Below, piece by piece: positions 8,553-16,896 of a DNA stretch of 64,000 nt. The notes below the pieces were generated by a model, which was not told the DNA's origin, did no database searches, and saw only the letters and a list, made by a program, of their open reading frames with translations. Position numbers and translations under genes: made by a program. This DNA is from an uncultured Collinsella sp. (GTDB taxonomy: Bacteria > Actinomycetota > Coriobacteriia > Coriobacteriales > Coriobacteriaceae): NCBI GenBank assembly GCA_902497065.1, contig CABVDH010000003.1, positions 108,163 through 172,162 of the forward strand, read 5' to 3'. Numbering within the stretch: the first letter of the stretch is position 1; the number at the start of each line of letters is the position of its first letter.

Positions 8553-8596
8553 AAAAAAGAGGGAGACCCTTGAATCCTAAAACTCAAGTGCCTCCC
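8553..8596 (-). terminator. Intrinsic terminator between rpmA and obgE
   Basis: On the minus strand GGGAG and CTTGA blocks pair with TCAAG and CTCCC around a small internal loop (8561-8573 with 8584-8596), followed by CTTTTTTG. It lies between the rpmA stop and the obgE Shine-Dalgarno, so obgE must depend on read-through or its own start. Confidence 0.7.
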
Positions 8597-8621
8597 ACAT
8601 ATGTGCTCTATGAAGGGTGAA

Positions 8622-8879
8622 TTACGCGTTCGCGAGCGGGCGTACGCTGACCCTGTGCTTGATACCCTTGTGGAACTCAACGGTACCGTCGACCAGCGCG
8701 AACAGCGTGTCGTCCTTACCACGGCCAACGTTCTCACCCGGGTGGATGTGCGTGCCGTGCTGACGGACGAGAATCGTGCCCGTGGTTACCGTCTGGCCGG
8801 CATAGCGCTTCGTGCCAAGGCGCTGACCGCGGGAGTCACGGCCATTACGGGAGGAACCGAGTCCTTTTTTGTGTGCCAT
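8622..8879 (-). CDS. rpmA: 50S ribosomal protein L27
   Basis: L27 lies near the peptidyl transferase centre. The 85-residue protein starts MAHKKGLGSSRNGRDSRGQR and contains GQTVTTGTILVRQHGTHIHP, both canonical. The N-terminus lacks the cleavable extension seen in Firmicutes L27, and accordingly no Prp protease gene lies between rplU and rpmA; the gap is only 33 bases. Confidence 0.98.
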   Translation of the reverse strand: MAHKKGLGSSRNGRDSRGQRLGTKRYAGQTVTTGTILVRQHGTHIHPGENVGRGKDDTLFALVDGTVEFHKGIKHRVSVRPLANA

Positions 8880-8912
8880 TGTGTATACCTACTCTTTCGT
8901 TACGAGTGTAAT

Positions 8913-9287
8913 CTACTCGGCGACGGGAGCCTCGGCAACAGCCTCGGCCTCTGCCTTGACAGCCTTCTTGGCGCGGGAGGTAGCCTGAACCTTCACGATC
9001 TTCAGCTTGGTGAGCTGCTGACGGTGACCCTTCAGACGACGATAGCGCTTGCGCTTGTGGAACTTGAAGACCAGCTGCTTCTCGCCCTTGAACTGCTCAA
9101 CGATCTGAGCGGTAACCTTGGCCTTGGCCAGCTTGTCGGGATCGGTGACGATCTTCTTACCATCGTTGAGGAAGATAACCGGCAGGGTGACCTTGTCGCC
9201 CTCATTGCCCTCGATCTTCTCGACGGTGATGACATCGTCGGTGGCGACCTTGTACTGCTTGCCGCCCGTGTTAACGATTGCGTACAT
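8913..9287 (-). CDS. rplU: 50S ribosomal protein L21
   Basis: L21 binds 23S rRNA. The protein begins MYAIVNTGGKQYKVATDDVI, diagnostic of L21, and includes FKFHKRKRYRRLKGHRQQLT near the end of the core. A C-terminal Ala/Glu-rich tail of about 25 residues follows. The start at 9287 was chosen over an ATG seven codons upstream because it fits the family N-terminus and has AAGGG about 10 bases before it. It leads the rplU-rpmA pair from the promoter at 9330-9358. Confidence 0.97.
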   Translation of the reverse strand: MYAIVNTGGKQYKVATDDVITVEKIEGNEGDKVTLPVIFLNDGKKIVTDPDKLAKAKVTAQIVEQFKGEKQLVFKFHKRKRYRRLKGHRQQLTKLKIVKVQATSRAKKAVKAEAEAVAEAPVAE

Positions 9288-9329
9288 GTTTACTTGCCCT
9301 TCATGCATCAGTTAGTGCAACAGCCGAAT

Positions 9330-9358
9330 ATAGTAGCAGGCGAAAATACCCCCGTCAA
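9330..9358 (-). promoter_or_regulatory. Promoter of rplU-rpmA
   Basis: TTGACG (9358-9353) and TACTAT (9335-9330) on the minus strand are 17 bases apart and about 45 bases before the rplU ATG. The -35 element overlaps the end of the upstream radical-SAM-associated gene. Confidence 0.65.
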
Positions 9359-10167
9359 CGAGTATGTGGAGCAAATCCACAAGTTCGCACAGGTATGGGG
9401 CTGACGAGTCGGCCCTCGTCGTCCTCGCATGCTTGATTCTGACGCTCGACATCGTAGGAGCAGATGGTCACGAGGTCTTGCATACCGGTGGAAACAATAG
9501 GTGCATCCACGCCCGGGGTCAAGCCCTGCAACAAAACATCAGCAGCAGAAAGCAAAATTTCCGGACGCATGGAGCCCTCGTTGTCGGCATGGGTGTCGAG
9601 CATGAGCACCAAATGGTCCGGGCGCTCCCCCGCCGTTAGCTCATAGCCCACGAGCGTGTGATCCAAATCCAAGCGCTTGCTCTTTTTGCCGCGCGCGTAG
9701 TCGATGCCGTGACCCGCGCGCAGCGTGTCGATCGCACGACGCACCTCGTCGGCGCTTACGGGCGCCTCGGGATCCAAGTGCAGGTCGATGCGATACGACA
9801 GGCGCGTGAGCTGCGCCGTCAACGCCGGCGTGCGCACGTCGATGTACGCCGCCTCGATGGGCGCCAGATCGGCCGGAGACGCCGCAGCCAGGCGCCCAAA
9901 CGCCTCGTCGAGCGCCACGAACTCGGTCATAAACAGGTCATACCACTCGCAGGTCGACGACGTACCCACCGGTAGCGCCGAAGAGAAGCCCACGCGCATG
10001 TGCGGAGAGAAGCCCTGCGTGACGGCATAGGGAAGTCCCGCACGGCGCACGATGCGCTCAATGGTATGGATCACTTCGAGATGGCCCAGGTACTTAAGGC
10101 GATCGCGCTTGCCATAGCGAACACGAAGCCTAAAGAGCGAGGGGTTGTCGGTCAGGCGCTCACTCAT
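9355..10167 (-). CDS. Radical-SAM-associated protein, TIGR03936/DUF2344 family
   Basis: The 270-residue protein starts with RLRVRYGKRDRLKYLGHLEV and IHTIERIVRRAGLPYAVTQGFSPH (in two adjoining blocks), followed by GFSSALPVGTSSTCEWYDLF; these are the conserved features of the DUF2344 family found next to a large radical-SAM protein. It overlaps that partner's stop by 4 bases (10164-10167), so the two are translationally coupled. No catalytic motif is evident and the biochemical role is unknown. Context beside rplU-rpmA hints at RNA or ribosome modification, which is an inference. Confidence 0.85.
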   Translation of the reverse strand: MSERLTDNPSLFRLRVRYGKRDRLKYLGHLEVIHTIERIVRRAGLPYAVTQGFSPHMRVGFSSALPVGTSSTCEWYDLFMTEFVALDEAFGRLAAASPADLAPIEAAYIDVRTPALTAQLTRLSYRIDLHLDPEAPVSADEVRRAIDTLRAGHGIDYARGKKSKRLDLDHTLVGYELTAGERPDHLVLMLDTHADNEGSMRPEILLSAADVLLQGLTPGVDAPIVSTGMQDLVTICSYDVERQNQACEDDEGRLVSPIPVRTCGFAPHTR

Positions 10168-12041
10168 GCGCGATCACCCATCAATACATTCTTGGCGTGG
10201 AGCGTGGGGCAGATCCCGCAGCCGGTGCACGACGTGCGGGTGCAGTCGGGAGTCGTGACGCCCTCGAGCGAGCGACGGTACTCGCGCTCGAGGAAGCCGC
10301 GCGTGCAGCCGGGGCTCACATGCTCCCACGGCAGGCGCCAATCCAACTCGTAGGGCAGGTGCACGAGCTCATTGAGGTCGATGCCGTTTTTGGCAGCAGC
10401 TTCCTTCCAGTTATCGAGCGAGAAATGCTCTACCCAGGCGTCAAAGCGAGAGCCCGAGCGCCAAGCGTCGATGATGACGGGCGTCATGTCACGACCGGCG
10501 CGGGACAGCGCGGCCTCGATGAGCGAGGTCTCGGCATCGTGGTAATGTACGCGGACGGCACGGTTGCGAACGCTCGTGATAAGCAGTTTCTGGCGACGCT
10601 TGACGTCGTCGTAGTCGAGCTGCGGGCACCACTGAAACGGCGTGGCGGCCTTGGGGATAAAGACCGAAACCGAGATGGACACCGAGATCGAGCCGCGACG
10701 AGCCTTGGGCACCACGGAACGACCGAGCTCCAGCACGTGATCGGCCAGATTGGCGATGGCCACGATGTCCTCGTCGCGCTCGCCGGGAAGGCCCATCATA
10801 AAGTAGAGCTTCATGCGGTTCCAGCCGGCCTCGAAGGCCGCCTTGGCCGCACGGTCCAGGTCCTCCTCGGTCACGTTCTTGTTAATGATGTCGCGCATGC
10901 GCTGGCTGCCGGCCTCGGGCGCGAACGTCAGGCCGCCCTTCTTCTCGCCGGCGACCGACTCGGCCATATCCACGCCAAACGAATCCAGGCGCTGCGACGG
11001 AATAGACACGCGAATACCCGTATCCTCCAGGCGACGGTTGAGCCTGCCGAGCACGTCGCGAATGCAGGAGTGGTCGGTCGTGGAGAGCGAGGTCAGCGAC
11101 ACCTCGTCATAGCCGGTCTTTTCCAGACCCTGAATCACCGACGAGACGATCTGGTCGGCCGAGCGCTCGCGCACCGGACGATACGTCATGCCAGCCTGGC
11201 AAAAACGACAGCCGCGGGCGCAGCCGCGCAGGATCTCGATAGACAGGCGGTCGTGAACCAGCTGCGCATAGGGCACGCACGACTGCGACAGCGGATTCGT
11301 GGCGCCGAAATCCTCGACGACGCGCTTGTAGACCACGGTCGGCGCATCCTTGCCTTCACGCGGCACGGTGTAGCCATGCGGCGAGCAGGGCTCGTCGTGA
11401 CGAACCTCATAGAGCGATGGCACGTAGTTGCCGGCAATGGATGCAAGCTGCTCGACAATCTGCGCGCGCGGGACCCCTTCGTCACGCAGGCGGCGATGCA
11501 GCTGGCAGGTCTCGAGCAGCGATTCCTCGCCCTCACCGATGAGGATGGCATCGAAGAAGGCCGCGTACGGCTCGGGATTGTACACCGAGGGGCCGCCGGC
11601 GATGATGATGGGGTCGTCTTCGCCGCGGTCGGCCGCTAACAGTGGAATGCCAGCGAGGTCGAGAGCCTCGAGGAAGTTCGTCACCGCCATCTCGTGCGGC
11701 ACATGCAGACCGACGATATCAAACGAAGCGACCGGCGCTGCACCCTCGAGCGAGAGCAGCGGAATGCCTGCCTCGCGCATGGCGTCACCCATATCGGGCC
11801 ACGGCACATAGCCACGCTCGCAGGAGATGCCCTCGGCCTGGTTAAGGATGTTGTAGAGGATGGCGATACCCTGGTTGGGCAGACCAACCTCGTACACATC
11901 CGGGTAGATCAGGCAGCAACGGTAATCGGCATCGGCCTTGGAAAGCGTGCCCCACTCGTGATCGATATACCGACTCGGCTTCTCGACCTTGGCGAGCAGC
12001 GGCTCAATTAAATGAAAACAATCTTGGTATGCAACGCGCAA
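10164..12041 (-). CDS. B12-binding-type radical SAM protein, TIGR03960 family
   Basis: This 625-residue iron-sulfur enzyme belongs to a family of unknown substrate. Residues about 35-175 form a cobalamin-binding-like Rossmann region (CCLIYPDVYEVGLPNQG, IIIAGGPSVYNPEP). The radical-SAM cluster motif is C274xxxC278xxC281 within LRGCARGCRFCQAG. Further SAM-domain segments are TFAPEAGSQRMRDIINKNV and YFMMGLPGERDEDI. A C-terminal Cys cluster (C600, C605, C608, C611; CTRTSCTGCGIC) could hold a second metal site. It is coupled to the DUF2344 partner and follows the rod-shape operon. Confidence 0.9.
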   Translation of the reverse strand: MRVAYQDCFHLIEPLLAKVEKPSRYIDHEWGTLSKADADYRCCLIYPDVYEVGLPNQGIAILYNILNQAEGISCERGYVPWPDMGDAMREAGIPLLSLEGAAPVASFDIVGLHVPHEMAVTNFLEALDLAGIPLLAADRGEDDPIIIAGGPSVYNPEPYAAFFDAILIGEGEESLLETCQLHRRLRDEGVPRAQIVEQLASIAGNYVPSLYEVRHDEPCSPHGYTVPREGKDAPTVVYKRVVEDFGATNPLSQSCVPYAQLVHDRLSIEILRGCARGCRFCQAGMTYRPVRERSADQIVSSVIQGLEKTGYDEVSLTSLSTTDHSCIRDVLGRLNRRLEDTGIRVSIPSQRLDSFGVDMAESVAGEKKGGLTFAPEAGSQRMRDIINKNVTEEDLDRAAKAAFEAGWNRMKLYFMMGLPGERDEDIVAIANLADHVLELGRSVVPKARRGSISVSISVSVFIPKAATPFQWCPQLDYDDVKRRQKLLITSVRNRAVRVHYHDAETSLIEAALSRAGRDMTPVIIDAWRSGSRFDAWVEHFSLDNWKEAAAKNGIDLNELVHLPYELDWRLPWEHVSPGCTRGFLEREYRRSLEGVTTPDCTRTSCTGCGICPTLHAKNVLMGDRA

Positions 12042-12051
12042 CGGAAAACCC

Positions 12052-12981
12052 CTAAGCAGCGAGATCTGATGCGTCCTGATAGGACGCCATAGGACGGGTA
12101 GCGCCCGCGACCGTGGTCACCAGATCGCGAACGCGGGAGAACGTGGCAGTGACCACCTCGTTGGCACGGCTGTAGTCGACATCGCGCTCGTAGAGCGAAA
12201 CAAGCGCACGACCCATGCCATAGGTGCCCGCGGCAGCAGTGAGCGCCTTGACGGCAAACCCAATATGCGGCGTCTGCTTGACGAGCGCGCGGGTGACCGC
12301 TCGGATCACAAGACCGCCGGCAAGCACGCCCGCGACCTCGTAGCCGCGCTCAGGCTTAATGCCGCGTCCAAAGACGGCAGCGAGCTCAAAGAGCATGCCC
12401 ACCTGCGCCAGCGCCATAACGGGATAATCGGCGCCCGGCAAAAACACCAGCGCACCGGTCGCCATATTGGTGAGCGCGCACGAGGTGATGATACGATTGG
12501 CGGCCGCGATGCGCATGAAGGTAAAGTTCGCCGCAAAAGCCGTTTCCTTGTCCGTGCGATCGAGAATCCAGCGGGCAAGCGTCTCGAGCAGATACGTCTT
12601 ATCGGTTGCCGCTACCACGCCGAGCATGGGCGTGGACTCCTCTATAAACGGCACCTCCACAGCAGACTCGGCGAGCACGCACACGGGCGCGCCGGCGATC
12701 ACGAGCTCCTGCACGGCACTCTCCAAGCGGTCGGAACCACACGAGAGCACCAGCACCACATCGGTATCGGTCTTTGGAGCAATTCGCTCCTCCCCCAGAC
12801 GCTCGACGCGCACAATGCCCGAGGTCGTCTGCGGCACAAAGGCGTCGCGCACCGTCTCGGCCAGAAAGCGCGAGGCGGACGAATCCAGATAGACCGAAAC
12901 GCGCACCGGCGTATCGGAATCCTTCTTAACGGACGCGCCCATCTTAAAAGCACGGGTCAGCTTATCTACGGGAATTTTCAT
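12052..12981 (-). CDS. DUF697-like membrane-associated protein
   Basis: The 309-residue protein has a soluble N-terminal half with an alternating hydrophobic pattern (VSVYLDSSASRFLAETVRDA, VVLVLSCGSDRLESAVQEL) that resembles a degenerate nucleotide-binding fold without a P-loop. The C-terminal half has two hydrophobic helices (GALVFLPGADYPVMALAQVG, then VAGVLAGGLVIRAVTRALV) that resemble DUF697, a domain often fused to GTPases. It lies between rodA and the radical-SAM gene on the same strand. The DUF697 match is from memory of the pattern; function is unknown. Confidence 0.6.
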   Translation of the reverse strand: MKIPVDKLTRAFKMGASVKKDSDTPVRVSVYLDSSASRFLAETVRDAFVPQTTSGIVRVERLGEERIAPKTDTDVVLVLSCGSDRLESAVQELVIAGAPVCVLAESAVEVPFIEESTPMLGVVAATDKTYLLETLARWILDRTDKETAFAANFTFMRIAAANRIITSCALTNMATGALVFLPGADYPVMALAQVGMLFELAAVFGRGIKPERGYEVAGVLAGGLVIRAVTRALVKQTPHIGFAVKALTAAAGTYGMGRALVSLYERDVDYSRANEVVTATFSRVRDLVTTVAGATRPMASYQDASDLAA

Positions 12982-12999
12982 AGCAAACCCCTCCAGCGG

Positions 13000-14226
13000 T
13001 TACGCGGCGCCCGAACGATGCCGCCATATGGATTGTACGATACCCACCGTCAGCAGCTGAATCATCATCGAAGACGAACCGAAGCTAATAAACGGTAGCG
13101 GAATACCGGTAATCGGCATCATGCCGATGCACATGCCGATGTTTTCGAAGGTCTGGAACGCCCACATGCCAACGATGCCCACACACGAAAGACGCAAAAA
13201 CAGCGACTCGCACTTAAAGGCGACGCGAATCGTCGAAAAGATCAGCAGCACGTAGAGGCACAGGAGCAAAAAGGAACCGCAAAAGCCAAAGGTCTCGGAC
13301 AAAAAGGCGAAGACGAAGTCGGTGTGGAACTCAGGCAGAAAGCCGCCGGCCGACTGCGTCGCATGGCCCAAACCCTTACCAAAGAAGCCGCCCGATCCAA
13401 CGGCGATAAGCGACTGCTGCAGGTTGTAGGCGTCGTCCGAATCGGCATTATCGGGGTCGATAAAGACCGTCAGACGGTTCATCTGATACTGCTTGATGAG
13501 CACATCGTGGCCGAGCAACGAATCAAAGACCGAATCGAGCGCCAGGACGAGGGCCACCAGGCCCACGAGCAGGGCCAGCGTCGACAGTACCCATTCGCGG
13601 CGTGCACCGCTCATACAGATGACGATGGCGCCCGAAACAAGCACGACCAGGCCCGAGCCCAGGTCGCCCATGGCAACGACGGCCAAAAACGGAATGGACA
13701 GCATGCCGCAGAGCTTGACGTAGTCGCGAACGGTATCGATGCGACCGTTATACTGCGAGCCAAGCGTAGCAATAAAGAAGATGGTGATGAGCTTGGCAAG
13801 CTCAACCGGCTGGAATGTCAAGCCGATACCGGGAATCTTGATCCAGCCCGTCATGCCCAGACCGCCCGTATAGGACAGGCCCGGAATCTTGGGCGAGAAG
13901 ATCACGATCAGGTCGATGACGAGCAACGCCGTCGAGAAATTGGAAATACCGCGCAAGTCGGTACGCCAGACCAACACCGCCAGCACCGCCCCGATGCCAA
14001 TTCCCAGCAGATGGCGTGAGAACGAAGCGTCGGCCTTAAACTGCGAAGCCGACCAGATAATGATGGCACCGTAGGCGACGAGGGCCACAGTAGCCACGAG
14101 CACACCGATATGCACCTTTTGGCGAAATGTGCCGCGCGAGGCCGAAAGTTGCTTGTTGACACGGTCCAGGCTGCTGCGAGAGCCGGTCTTGGTTGAACGG
14201 AACAGATCCGCCGGAGAAAAATCCAT
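13000..14226 (-). CDS. rodA: Rod-shape peptidoglycan polymerase RodA (SEDS family)
   Basis: RodA is the SEDS glycosyltransferase that polymerises lipid II during elongation, in complex with a class B PBP. The 408-residue protein has about 10 membrane segments and family segments WIKIPGIGLTFQPVELAKL, MSGARREWVL, QQSLIAVGSGGFFGKGLG, LPEFHTDFVFAFLSETFGF and GIPLPFISFGSSSMM. It begins 9 bases after the mrdA stop, its functional partner. A cytoplasmic N-terminal tail of about 45 residues rich in Ser and Arg precedes the first membrane segment. Confidence 0.95.
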   Translation of the reverse strand: MDFSPADLFRSTKTGSRSSLDRVNKQLSASRGTFRQKVHIGVLVATVALVAYGAIIIWSASQFKADASFSRHLLGIGIGAVLAVLVWRTDLRGISNFSTALLVIDLIVIFSPKIPGLSYTGGLGMTGWIKIPGIGLTFQPVELAKLITIFFIATLGSQYNGRIDTVRDYVKLCGMLSIPFLAVVAMGDLGSGLVVLVSGAIVICMSGARREWVLSTLALLVGLVALVLALDSVFDSLLGHDVLIKQYQMNRLTVFIDPDNADSDDAYNLQQSLIAVGSGGFFGKGLGHATQSAGGFLPEFHTDFVFAFLSETFGFCGSFLLLCLYVLLIFSTIRVAFKCESLFLRLSCVGIVGMWAFQTFENIGMCIGMMPITGIPLPFISFGSSSMMIQLLTVGIVQSIWRHRSGAA

Positions 14227-14235
14227 CGCAACCTC

Positions 14236-16305
14236 CTATCGAACCGAAGAATCGCCCGAGGCCGAAGAGGTATCGGGCTCGTCATAAATCACGCCGAGCA
14301 CGTCGCGCACGACATGCATCGCGGTATCTGAGCCGCCGCCGCCCTGCTCCAGGACGGTAGCGATGACATACTTGGGATCATCGGCCGGTGCATAGGCGCA
14401 GAACCACGCGTATTCATCCTCGCCGCTTTTCTCGCCCGTGCCCGACTTGCCGTATACCTGCGGCGTCAGGGTGCCAAAGTGAGCCGCCAGGGACGTCGAT
14501 GCCGTGTAAATCACGTCGTGCATGCCGTTGCGAACAAGAGCCAAATCCGAATCGCTGTTGATCTTGGCCTCCAGGCGCTTCTTCTTGCCCTTGCCGTTGT
14601 ACTTATAGGCATCGCCGTCGCCATCGCGCGACACGGCAGACAAAAACACGTGAGGCACGTACTGTTTGCCGCCGTTGGCAAGACCCATATAGGCACACGC
14701 CATCTGTAGGGGCGTCACCAGGATGTCACCCTGACCGATGGCAATGTTGGTCATATCGCCGGCATTCCACTTGCGGTCCTCGGCAGAGGCGTCGGTGAAG
14801 TACGACTCTTTCCACTCGGCATCGGGAATACGGCCCGCGCCCTCACTCGGCAGATCGATACCGCAGGTCTTGCCTAGGCCCCAGCGACGAAAGACCTCCT
14901 GCAGGCCCTCGGGATGTTGCTCGTCATAAAAGAACGCCTTGCCCATGTCGTAGAAGACGGGGTCGCACGAGTTGGCGATACCCGACTGCAGCGTCATGGT
15001 GCCGTGGCCGGAATGCAGCCAGCAGTACTTGCCCCACGACTTGCCCAGACCCGTCCAATAGCCCGTGCAGTTGGTCGTCTGCCCCGACGTGTAGGTTCCA
15101 AACTCAAGACCGGCCAGCGCCGAGAGCGGCTTGATGGTCGAGGCCGACATGTACTGTCCGCTAATGGCGCGGTTGAGCAGCGGGTGCGAACCCTTGTCAT
15201 CATTGAGCTCGGTCCACACGTCATTTGAGACGCCGCCGATAAAGACGGACGGATCGAACTTGGGCTGGCTCGCCATGCCCAGGATCTCGCCATTGTTGGG
15301 ATCGAGACACACCACAGCGCCGTTGCCGGCATTGCTGTAGCCAGTGGTCTTGGCAAGCTCGATAGCGCTCGCCAGCGCCGTCTCACAGGCCTGTTGGATC
15401 TTAAGGTCGAGCGTGAGCTTAATGTCGGAGCCGGCCTTCGCGGGCACGGCGCCGGCCTGACCGGTCACATTGCCCGAGGCATCGACCTTGACGGTCTGCT
15501 CGCCACGAATACCCTGCAGCAGGTTTTCGTAGTAGCTCTCAACGCCCGCCTGGCCCACGATATCGCCCGACTGGTACGTAATCTTGCCAGCAGAAGCATC
15601 ATCATCGCCAGAGGTTTTCTTATTCTGGGCCTCGAGCTGCTCGGAGGTAATGGTGCCGGTATAGCCCAAGATATGGCATGCCGTCTCGCCGTATGGATAC
15701 TGGCGCTCGGTACGCTCGGCAATCTTGACGCCCGGGAACTCGCCGGCGTGTTCCTTGATATAGGCAACCGTGGAGCGACGGACGTCCGTCGCGATGGTAT
15801 GCAGGCTCTGAGCGCCCTCTGTATTGTCCTGAATATTGCGAAGGACCGCCACATAAGGCATTCCAAGCACGTTGGCAAGATGGCGAACCAGAACCTCATC
15901 CTCGGCAAGGTCGCGGTAGGCCACGACAGCAAGTGAGGGACGGTTCTGGACAAGCGCCACGCCATTGCGGTCGAGGATGCGGCCGCGCACAGCGGGTGTG
16001 GTAACGGTGCGAGTCTGATTACTATTGGCCTGCTTCTCGTAATAGTCCGACGAGACCATCTGCATGCCCCACAGCTTGACGGCAAGTGCCGCAAACATCG
16101 CGCCCACACCCGTGGTGAGAATGGAAAAGCGGCCCTTAAAGGCGGTCGCCGCGGTATTGCCCTCGCCCTCGGTGGCGCGCGGGGCCGTTCCATGCTGTGT
16201 ATCGTAGGTAAAACGGGAATCGCCTCGACGCATGATGACCAGCGCGACCACGATGGCCACAACCAGCACGATACCGGCGATAATAACCGTCATCTGGGAA
16301 GACAT
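14236..16305 (-). CDS. mrdA: Penicillin-binding protein 2 (class B transpeptidase)
   Basis: This transpeptidase crosslinks peptidoglycan in the elongasome. The 689-residue protein has a PBP dimerisation region (RGRILDRNGVALVQNRPS, residues about 107-124) and a transpeptidase domain with SxxK at S389-T-I-K392, the second motif S446-C-D448, and K620-S-G-T623. Unlike a typical PBP2 it has two hydrophobic segments, at about residues 6-25 and 62-80, separated by a polar linker of about 35 residues; the second is in the canonical place. It lies between mreD and rodA. Confidence 0.95.
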   Translation of the reverse strand: MSSQMTVIIAGIVLVVAIVVALVIMRRGDSRFTYDTQHGTAPRATEGEGNTAATAFKGRFSILTTGVGAMFAALAVKLWGMQMVSSDYYEKQANSNQTRTVTTPAVRGRILDRNGVALVQNRPSLAVVAYRDLAEDEVLVRHLANVLGMPYVAVLRNIQDNTEGAQSLHTIATDVRRSTVAYIKEHAGEFPGVKIAERTERQYPYGETACHILGYTGTITSEQLEAQNKKTSGDDDASAGKITYQSGDIVGQAGVESYYENLLQGIRGEQTVKVDASGNVTGQAGAVPAKAGSDIKLTLDLKIQQACETALASAIELAKTTGYSNAGNGAVVCLDPNNGEILGMASQPKFDPSVFIGGVSNDVWTELNDDKGSHPLLNRAISGQYMSASTIKPLSALAGLEFGTYTSGQTTNCTGYWTGLGKSWGKYCWLHSGHGTMTLQSGIANSCDPVFYDMGKAFFYDEQHPEGLQEVFRRWGLGKTCGIDLPSEGAGRIPDAEWKESYFTDASAEDRKWNAGDMTNIAIGQGDILVTPLQMACAYMGLANGGKQYVPHVFLSAVSRDGDGDAYKYNGKGKKKRLEAKINSDSDLALVRNGMHDVIYTASTSLAAHFGTLTPQVYGKSGTGEKSGEDEYAWFCAYAPADDPKYVIATVLEQGGGGSDTAMHVVRDVLGVIYDEPDTSSASGDSSVR

Positions 16306-16318
16306 CTACGGGCCTCCC

Positions 16319-16891
16319 CTATTTGAGCTTGCGGGTCTTGGGCTTAAAGCGCATACCCGTCTGGCGTCCGCCACGTGCGGAGAATCCATAGCCGGACTGC
16401 GGCACGACGCCGGACATCAAAAACGGAATGGCAACCAGACCCGTCAGGATCGAGGACGGCAGCGCATGGCCGAAGATCGCCACGACAAAGCTCGTCTCCA
16501 AACCCATAAACAGCAAGATGATGCTGTAGATCACATTAATGACGAGCGCAAAGGCGCCCACGGTGACGCCGCGCGCACTCGGGGTACCGCCCGTCTGACC
16601 GACGGCGCTGTGCACCAGGACAAAAGAACCCACGGTCAGCAGGAGCGACATAACGCCCACCGGCACGGCAGCGGACAGGTCATAAAACAAGCCGCTGCAA
16701 AAACCGCACACGACGGCACGGGTCGGGTCGCCCGAGAACACGCTTAGGCACACCAGGATAATCATGAAGTTGACGCGACCTCCCGCAATGGAGATCTGCG
16801 GTGCCAGGCCTGCCTGCAGCAGCACACACACAATGGCGGCGATTACAAACGTGCGGGAGCTCATCCCCTGCTCGTGTAGATCCATGGACAT
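16319..16891 (-). CDS. mreD: Rod shape-determining protein MreD
   Basis: MreD is a small polytopic membrane protein of the elongasome. The 190-residue product has about five hydrophobic segments (FVIAAIVCVLLQAGLAPQI, VNFMIILVCLSVFSGDPTRA, VVCGFCSGLFYDLSAAVPVG and others), the length and pattern expected for MreD. The sequence is poorly conserved in this family, so the call rests on topology and the position between mreC and mrdA. A short basic tail follows the last helix. Confidence 0.88.
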   Translation of the reverse strand: MSMDLHEQGMSSRTFVIAAIVCVLLQAGLAPQISIAGGRVNFMIILVCLSVFSGDPTRAVVCGFCSGLFYDLSAAVPVGVMSLLLTVGSFVLVHSAVGQTGGTPSARGVTVGAFALVINVIYSIILLFMGLETSFVVAIFGHALPSSILTGLVAIPFLMSGVVPQSGYGFSARGGRQTGMRFKPKTRKLK

Positions 16892-16896
16892 GCCCC

